Origin: a virus
Virus record (IMG/VR): IMGVR_UViG_3300025000_000208
Location: 1-41,980 of that record
Strand: one strand, 5' to 3'
DNA length: 41,980 bases
Shown here: positions 38,230 through 41,980 of the stretch, in pieces
Numbering within the stretch: the first letter of the stretch is position 1
Layout of the letters: every line of letters begins with the position of its first letter
Notes under the pieces: model-generated
Told to the model about the DNA's origin: nothing
Databases searched by the model: none
Seen by the model: the letters and a program-made list of their open reading frames with translations, nothing else
Translations under genes and position numbers: made by a program

Positions 38230-38447
38230 ATAGAACTGCAGAAAATATATTGATCACATTATTACTTTCTTTTTTGCAGCTGCAGTTCTTGTTGGTTTGC
38301 TTTCTAGCTGCCAGGTTTCCAGAATTTAGCAATTTTATGAGCAACCGATGGGCGGGAGCAATATATGCCTTTGTTTCAGTAATAATGTGGATAATGTCCT
38401 TGTTAGCGATTGGTGTATATTCAGTTGAAACTACCAATACACATTAA
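38226..38447 (+). CDS. Two-pass membrane protein, holin-like
   Basis: A 73-residue protein with two transmembrane helices (about 8-28 ILITLLLSFLQLQFLLVCFLA and 42-66 WAGAIYAFVSVIMWIMSLLA) joined by a short charged loop, and a polar end. Size and topology are those of class II holins, though the endolysin genes are elsewhere. It is the last gene before the RNA gene at 38458. Confidence 0.6.
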   Translation: MNRTAENILITLLLSFLQLQFLLVCFLAARFPEFSNFMSNRWAGAIYAFVSVIMWIMSLLAIGVYSVETTNTH

Positions 38448-38457
38448 CAATCTGCTC

Positions 38458-38634
38458 GGTGGAGTGGCGGAATAGGTAAACGCAATGGGTTTATGAGCAA
38501 CCACGCATACCCAAAGCCAGTGGTAATTAAGACAATGCAAGGTGACTATACGAGTAAAATGCTAGCATAGCTAGACGACATAATGCTTGTCGGGCGTTCA
38601 GCAACACGCACTCGTCAAATCCTTGCCTCCACCG
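38458..38634 (+). tRNA. tRNA-Leu-like gene interrupted in the T-loop
   Basis: GGTGGAG (38458-38464) pairs with CTCCACC (38627-38633). The D-arm GCGGAATAGGTAAACGC (38467-38483) is nearly that of a bacterial tRNA-Leu. GCAAGGT (38537-38543) and TCAAATCCTTGC (38615-38626) would join into a textbook T-arm with T54 and T55, but 71 bases (38544-38614) separate them. The anticodon region is also abnormal: TGGG and CCCA flank about 20 bases instead of 7, beginning TTTA, so a Leu UAA anticodon is possible only after removal of further bases. The 71-base insert can fold as a four-way junction. No CCA is encoded. An intron-bearing, decoy or decayed tRNA are all possible. Confidence 0.5.
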
Positions 38635-38681
38635 AATAGGTTATTAACAAATTAAACTCCCTGAAATAGCAGAAAAACAGG

Positions 38682-38856
38682 TTGTCGATCAGTCTCCATC
38701 TGAGAAGCGTAAAACGAGGGCTTTGGCTCTCTATGGGGGTTCTAGTCAGATTTGCTAAACGGTGGGTTCACCCATTTAACGCTCAAAAACGAGGTGGTCG
38801 TCAGACCAAACTGCTAAACTCGGCTGGCTGGGACAGACTTGAACAAAGGACAAATA
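38682..38856 (+). ncRNA. Structured, probably non-coding region
   Basis: The 222 bases between the tRNA-like gene and the next gene are less AT-rich than the neighbours and full of hairpins: AGCGT (38706) with ACGCT (38779); GAGGGC with GCTCTC (38716-38731); TGGG-TTCA-CCCA (38763-38774); TGGTC-GTCA-GACCA (38795-38808). AAAACGAGG recurs at 38711 and 38786, and GCTAAAC at 38754 and 38813. An open frame exists but encodes an Arg-rich string without a start box. A structured RNA is more likely. Confidence 0.4.
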
Positions 38857-39030
38857 ATGGGCATAGAAGAACTAACAGAATACGGCAGAGGTCACCATGA
38901 CGGCGTTTGGGCATCCTTAGAGGAAGGTCTAAGTAACATAAAACGCCAACGCCAAAGGATAAGAGACAAGATTATCAAATGTAACTACAACAAAGATGAG
39001 ATTGATAAGCTAATAGAGTTTCTAAAATGA
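38857..39030 (+). CDS. Hypothetical protein, 57 aa
   Basis: A 57-residue protein, acidic at the start (MGIEELTEYGRGHHDG) then basic and helical (NIKRQRQRIRDKIIKCNYNK). AAAGGACAAATA precedes the ATG at 38857, which is better than the in-frame codon at 38839. It overlaps the next gene by ATGA. No family is recognised. Confidence 0.6.
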   Translation: MGIEELTEYGRGHHDGVWASLEEGLSNIKRQRQRIRDKIIKCNYNKDEIDKLIEFLK

Positions 39031-39326
39031 ATTACCTGATAATCCTACTGGCTCATCTATATGCCGACAGCCACCTCCAGGGCAGTCACATCAGCAAGTA
39101 CAAATGCGACACCCAGTACATGATGGCACTCCATTGTGCTATGTATTCGCTGGTAATGACACTAACACTTTACTACACGCTTCATATTGGAATATGGTCT
39201 TTGCCTGTCTTGTTCCTCAGCCACTGGTATATTGACCATCAGGCTAAGTGTCAAGGAAAGCTAAATGACTGGTGGGACTTGAGCTTACATTTAACAGTAG
39301 TAGCGTTAATCATTGGGATAAAATGA
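39027..39326 (+). CDS. DUF3307-like membrane protein
   Basis: A 99-residue protein with two or three membrane segments and the conserved polar residues of DUF3307: LLAHLYADSHLQGSHISKYK near the start, HCAMY in the middle and LSHWYIDHQAK near the end. The paired His and Asp residues lie at membrane edges and could bind metal. The family has no proven function and is found in phages and bacteria. It is coupled to both neighbours. Confidence 0.7.
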   Translation: MNYLIILLAHLYADSHLQGSHISKYKCDTQYMMALHCAMYSLVMTLTLYYTLHIGIWSLPVLFLSHWYIDHQAKCQGKLNDWWDLSLHLTVVALIIGIK

Positions 39327-39424
39327 AGACTAAACTTATCATCGCTTTAATCATCCTATCAATAATCGCAATACTGATATTTACCTTACCAAGAGAGTGC
39401 TTTGAATATAGGTGTTATTTATAG
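39323..39424 (+). CDS. Single-pass membrane peptide, 33 aa
   Basis: A 33-residue peptide: KTKLIIALIILSIIAILIFT is a transmembrane helix or uncleaved signal anchor, followed by a short Cys-containing tail (PRECFEYRCYL). It overlaps the preceding gene by 4 bases. Possible small lysis or membrane accessory peptide. Confidence 0.5.
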   Translation: MKTKLIIALIILSIIAILIFTLPRECFEYRCYL

Positions 39425-39457
39425 GCTTTTCGCCCTCCAGTGTGTCGCGACCTGGGG

Positions 39458-40879
39458 ATGAAACTACTATCAGAACAATTTAGAGAATTACAATTTAAGA
39501 GTCTCCCTCTTTGCAAGTACAAACCTAATGTCAACAAAGAGACGGGTGTGTCAAAGTTCTATCCCTGGCACTTATCACTTAAAACGATAAGGGCTATTTT
39601 CGGAGGCAACCGAACAGGAAAAACAGAATCAGGAGGCTTTGAAGATGTCTGTGCGGTTTTAGGTGAAGAACTTGAAAAATACCTACCATTTATGACCGAA
39701 GAAGGGCAAGAGATCGCTAAGAAATGGATTAAGATCGGTGCACAATCTGGTTGGGTGTGTTCGGTGTCTTTTGGCTTACAGCCTGAAGGTGTACAGAAGA
39801 AGATACTTTATTACTTGCCTAAAGAAGAAATCGCTGATATTTCATGGCTTAGACGAGTTGATAAGATCATCGCCAAAATCATCTGTAAGAACGGCAAGAT
39901 GATCACTTTTAAGTCTTATGAGCAGTCCCCTGAGGACTTTCAATCAGCAGGTATTGGCTGGATACACTTTGACGAAGAACCGCCTAGAGGTATCTGGCAA
40001 GAAGCTAATATGCGTCAGGAAGCAGGAATAACTCTCTATAAGTGGCTTACAATGACACCTGTTAAGGGTATGACTTGGGTACACTCTGAGATTTACCAAA
40101 ATAAACTTAGTAACCCTAATATTGAGAAGATCACAGTCGGTTGGAACGATAACCCTCATTTAACAGACGAACAAATCTCTCAGATGTCAGCCGGACTAAC
40201 CGAAGAAGAATTACAGATGAGGCGTGACGGTAAATTCGTGAAGAAACAGGGATTAGTTTATAAGACATTTAATCAATCTATTCATGTTATCCCACCTTTT
40301 GAACTAGAATCTGACCGCTATACTTTTTATCGTGGTGCTGACTTTGGTTTTGCTGACGATCATCCCTTCTTCGGCTTGTGGCTAGCTGTCGATACTGATG
40401 GTACCGGCTATGTCTTTGATGAATTAAAACTCATACATACAGGGCAAGAGACAGTTATAAATGAATTCAAGCGTAAGTCTAACCCTTTTGTTTATCGTGG
40501 ATGTTGGGGAGACTCTGCAAGACCTGACTGGATTGATGCTTTCAACAAAGAAAGTGTGCCTATGGAGATGGCAACTAAAGATGTTGAAGCTGGTATCTCA
40601 AAGGTTGAAGAATGGTTTGCTGTCAGCCCTGTCACTAGGAAGCCGAGATTATATATTTTCTCTAATTGTACTGAACTCATTGACCAGCTAGAGCAATATT
40701 CCTATGAGCAGATAAAGGATGGAGAACAGGGTAAAAGATTACCTGAAAAGAAGAATGACGATGGTCCTGATGTTTTGAGATACATCATTTTTACCATGAC
40801 TAAACCAAGAACTGAGCCAATTAAAAAGAAAATACCGATCTATCACCCAAAGACAGGTCGAGTAATAGGATGGAAATAA
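39458..40879 (+). CDS. terL: Terminase large subunit
   Basis: A 473-residue packaging motor. The N-terminal ATPase has Walker A GGNRTGKT (49-56) and Walker B IGWIHFDEE (167-174). The C-terminal RNase H-like nuclease begins RGADFGFADDHPFFGLW with Asp295, continues with CWGDSARPDWI, and ends with the NDDGPDVLRY acid. It pumps DNA into the procapsid through the portal and cuts it. The ATG at 39458 is preferred to GTG 39440. The portal gene follows after two small genes, the usual order. Confidence 0.92.
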   Translation: MKLLSEQFRELQFKSLPLCKYKPNVNKETGVSKFYPWHLSLKTIRAIFGGNRTGKTESGGFEDVCAVLGEELEKYLPFMTEEGQEIAKKWIKIGAQSGWVCSVSFGLQPEGVQKKILYYLPKEEIADISWLRRVDKIIAKIICKNGKMITFKSYEQSPEDFQSAGIGWIHFDEEPPRGIWQEANMRQEAGITLYKWLTMTPVKGMTWVHSEIYQNKLSNPNIEKITVGWNDNPHLTDEQISQMSAGLTEEELQMRRDGKFVKKQGLVYKTFNQSIHVIPPFELESDRYTFYRGADFGFADDHPFFGLWLAVDTDGTGYVFDELKLIHTGQETVINEFKRKSNPFVYRGCWGDSARPDWIDAFNKESVPMEMATKDVEAGISKVEEWFAVSPVTRKPRLYIFSNCTELIDQLEQYSYEQIKDGEQGKRLPEKKNDDGPDVLRYIIFTMTKPRTEPIKKKIPIYHPKTGRVIGWK

Positions 40880-41058
40880 TGGATAACAAATGCTTAATCT
40901 GTGGCAAACCAATACCCTATGACAGGGTGTATTGCACTACTAACTGCGTTGGCGATTCTTACATGAATAAGGATAAATACCCTAAACAGCGCAAAGAATA
41001 CATGATCTCGTATTACATGAGATTGGAAGAAATGGGATTTGTAGAGAAATTATTATAG
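40879..41058 (+). CDS. Zinc-finger-like protein, 59 aa
   Basis: A 59-residue protein with CLICGKPIPYDRVYCTTNC (two Cys pairs, 11 residues between) at the N-terminus, a treble-clef-like knuckle, then a helical basic part (KQRKEYMISYYMRLEEM). The ATG overlaps the terminase stop (TAATGG) after AGGATGG. It may bind DNA during packaging. No family name is recognised. Confidence 0.65.
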   Translation: MDNKCLICGKPIPYDRVYCTTNCVGDSYMNKDKYPKQRKEYMISYYMRLEEMGFVEKLL

Positions 41059-41067
41059 GAGGTGGCT

Positions 41068-41319
41068 ATGGCCAAGAAGAACGAGCTGATGAAGCTCACC
41101 AATGTGGACGGGTTCGCAGATGTTATTAAAAAGAGGTACATCGAGAAGTACGCTGATGACGCTCTTAGGTTAATGGAAGATGCTAAGAAATTAACAAAGG
41201 CGCACGAGAAGTATCAGGGCTGGGTCAAGAGATTAGAAGAGGGTGATGTCACTGCCGTTGAGGAGTTTATCAAAGCTCGAAAGAAAATAGAGGACATTGA
41301 CGATTATGAATTGGGATAA
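41068..41319 (+). CDS. Hypothetical protein, 83 aa
   Basis: An 83-residue helical charged protein (FADVIKKRYIEKYADDALRL, AKKLTKAHEKYQGWVKRLEE, FIKARKKIEDIDDYELG). AGGAGGTGGCT precedes the ATG at 41068; the upstream GTG at 41062 falls inside that box. By position between terminase and portal it may be a packaging or portal accessory. No family is recognised. Confidence 0.65.
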   Translation: MAKKNELMKLTNVDGFADVIKKRYIEKYADDALRLMEDAKKLTKAHEKYQGWVKRLEEGDVTAVEEFIKARKKIEDIDDYELG

Positions 41320-41377
41320 CAATTTAATCAAATTTAGTGGCGGGTACAACACGGCGACCGCTTGTGCCTCGTCATCA

Positions 41378-41408
41378 GTTTCTTATTGGTCTTTTACTAA
41401 TAGGAAAC
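41378..41408 (+). terminator. Hairpin in portal upstream region
   Basis: GTTTCTTATT (41378-41387) pairs with AATAGGAAAC (41399-41408), nine Watson-Crick pairs and one G-T, with an 11-base loop. No T-run follows. It could separate terminase transcripts from the portal promoter. Confidence 0.45.
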
Positions 41409-41442
41409 GAAAACTAAATATTGTCCAGCTTGTCTTGGGGGT

Positions 41443-41457
41443 TAGCAAATTTTGCTA
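41443..41457. promoter_or_regulatory. Palindrome next to late promoter (operator candidate)
   Basis: TAGCAAA, T, TTTGCTA is a perfect 7-bp palindrome centred at 41450. It ends 6 bases before the TTGACA of the portal promoter, the place expected for an activator or repressor site. Confidence 0.4.
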
Positions 41458-41463
41458 GTCCTC

Positions 41464-41490
41464 TTGACAAATTGTTAAAAAGCTTATAAG
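41464..41490 (+). promoter_or_regulatory. Late-type promoter copy 3 (portal)
   Basis: TTGACA (41464-41469), 15 bases, TATAAG (41485-41490) then TGTGGGCTA. GGCGACCA starts 19 bases after the start of TATAAG, exactly as at copy 2. It drives the portal and head genes. Confidence 0.7.
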
Positions 41491-41530
41491 TGTGGGCTAC
41501 AAAGGCGACCAAATTAACCCTAGGATATCT

Positions 41531-41980
41531 ATGGCTAAAGGTCGCACTAAAGACGAACAAGAAAAGGTCTCAGTTACTAACTGGAAAAGACGCTATCAGA
41601 TAGCCCTCGACAACCAACGCCCCTGGTTTAAGAAAGCGGCTGAATGGTATGACCTTTTATACGCCAACATCAAGGACGATGACTTCGCTTGGCACTCAAG
41701 GATATTCGAACCACTCCTTTCAAGCAAGACTTGGAATATAATCGCCAAAACCATATCCGGTCAACCTGGCTGGATGTGCAACGTGATCGGTGAAAAGACC
41801 GACGACCTCTCAGACAGAGCGATGGCGATGGAGGAGGCTTTAAAATACTTCCACGATCACCCTGAAATAGACCCTTCAATGTTTGAGCGATATGCCGTTT
41901 CCCTTTTAGACGCAATTGTTACAGGTATAGGATGGCAGTCCCCTTGTTGGGAGATTAAATCAAAAGAAGTTAGAGAGAGA
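41531..41980 (+). CDS. Portal protein, N-terminal part
   Basis: The true start of the portal gene. It reads MAKGRTKDEQEKVS, then helical RRYQIALDNQRPWFKKAAEW and a FEPLLSSKTWNIIAKTISGQ segment typical of the portal region that leads into the wing domain. The frame is open to the end of the window and continues without break at base 2 of the left end, giving 610 residues. The ribosome site is weak (AGGATATCT). The gene begins 41 bases after the promoter -10 element. Confidence 0.85.
   Translation, partial: MAKGRTKDEQEKVSVTNWKRRYQIALDNQRPWFKKAAEWYDLLYANIKDDDFAWHSRIFEPLLSSKTWNIIAKTISGQPGWMCNVIGEKTDDLSDRAMAMEEALKYFHDHPEIDPSMFERYAVSLLDAIVTGIGWQSPCWEIKSKEVRER
41854..41980. repeat. Terminal direct repeat, right copy
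   Basis: Identical to bases 1-127. One copy should be removed to give the 41,853-bp circle. It lies within the portal gene. Confidence 0.95.

Noticed and set aside
38458-38634. Group I intron or tmRNA interpretation of the split tRNA
   Set aside because: The insert is 71 bases with no recognisable P3-P8 core or guide sequence, and the D-arm is a full tRNA-Leu arm, which tmRNA lacks.
38682-38900. 72-aa Arg-rich ORF
   Set aside because: No ribosome site, unusual composition, overlaps the well-supported gene at 38857 and covers strong RNA hairpins.
41306-41458. 50-aa ORF before the portal promoter
   Set aside because: It has no ribosome site, no motif, and runs through a hairpin and a palindrome.
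1-41980. CRISPR arrays, insertion sequences, rRNA genes
   Set aside because: No regularly spaced repeats, no transposase with terminal repeats and no rRNA sequence were seen on either strand.

Overview
The window is the complete genome of a tailed bacteriophage, or its circular form, assembled with a short overlap. Bases 1-127 reappear exactly at 41854-41980, and the portal gene runs through that junction. The unique circle is therefore 41,853 bp. The DNA is AT-rich, genes are packed with 1-8 base overlaps, Shine-Dalgarno boxes (AGGAGG type) are strong, and TGA is used as a normal stop. The combination of large terminase, portal, scaffold, DUF5309-like capsid, beta-propeller tail protein, two large internal-virion proteins and a DUF2793 fibre, with no tape-measure, tube or sheath gene, points to a short-tailed (podovirus-like) phage. 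A tyrosine recombinase suggests it is temperate. The host is not identified. Three peptidoglycan hydrolases and a phage-encoded signal peptidase fit a walled bacterium.

Layout on the circle: packaging (terminase, 39.5-41.3 kb), portal (41.5 kb through the junction to 1.5 kb), scaffold and capsid (2.1-3.8 kb), a 70-residue GroES-like protein and a zinc-ribbon peptide, then a 6.6 kb sugar cassette (4.6-11.3 kb) with four glycosyltransferase genes, an NDP-sugar epimerase/dehydratase and a ColD-like dehydratase. Connector and tail genes follow (11.3-15.1 kb). A two-gene minus-strand moron (15.1-16.0 kb: signal peptidase I plus a secreted Cys-rich protein) interrupts the late operon. Internal-virion proteins (16.1-21.0 kb), fibre genes (21.0-23.4 kb) and a lysis group with an M15 endolysin (23.6-24.8 kb) come next. 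The integrase, a 43-residue ribbon-helix-helix protein and a structured leader occupy 24.8-26.5 kb.

The early region (26.5-33.8 kb) carries a membrane-anchored transglycosylase, a Bet/RecT annealing protein with a PD-(D/E)XK exonuclease, a small protein with an SSB-like acidic tail, a lambda-O-like replication protein with internal iterons, and about twenty mostly very small genes including a YopX-domain protein and an HNH nuclease. A strong promoter and terminator pair at 33.84-33.96 kb precedes a second set (34-39.4 kb): metallophosphoesterase, mini-HNH, a CHAP hydrolase with an overlapping membrane ORF, a NinG-like nuclease, a possible small terminase and several membrane peptides.

Regulation that can be read from sequence: three copies of a promoter with identical geometry (TTGACA, 15 bases, TATAAGTGTG) sit before late genes. 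A GGCGACC(AGAAAG) leader motif recurs before structural genes. The minus-strand moron has its own promoter.

The most unusual element is an RNA gene at 38458-38634. Its ends and D-arm are those of a tRNA-Leu, but its T-loop is split exactly between T54 and T55 by a 71-base insert that can itself fold as a four-way junction. A second structured, apparently non-coding stretch follows it.
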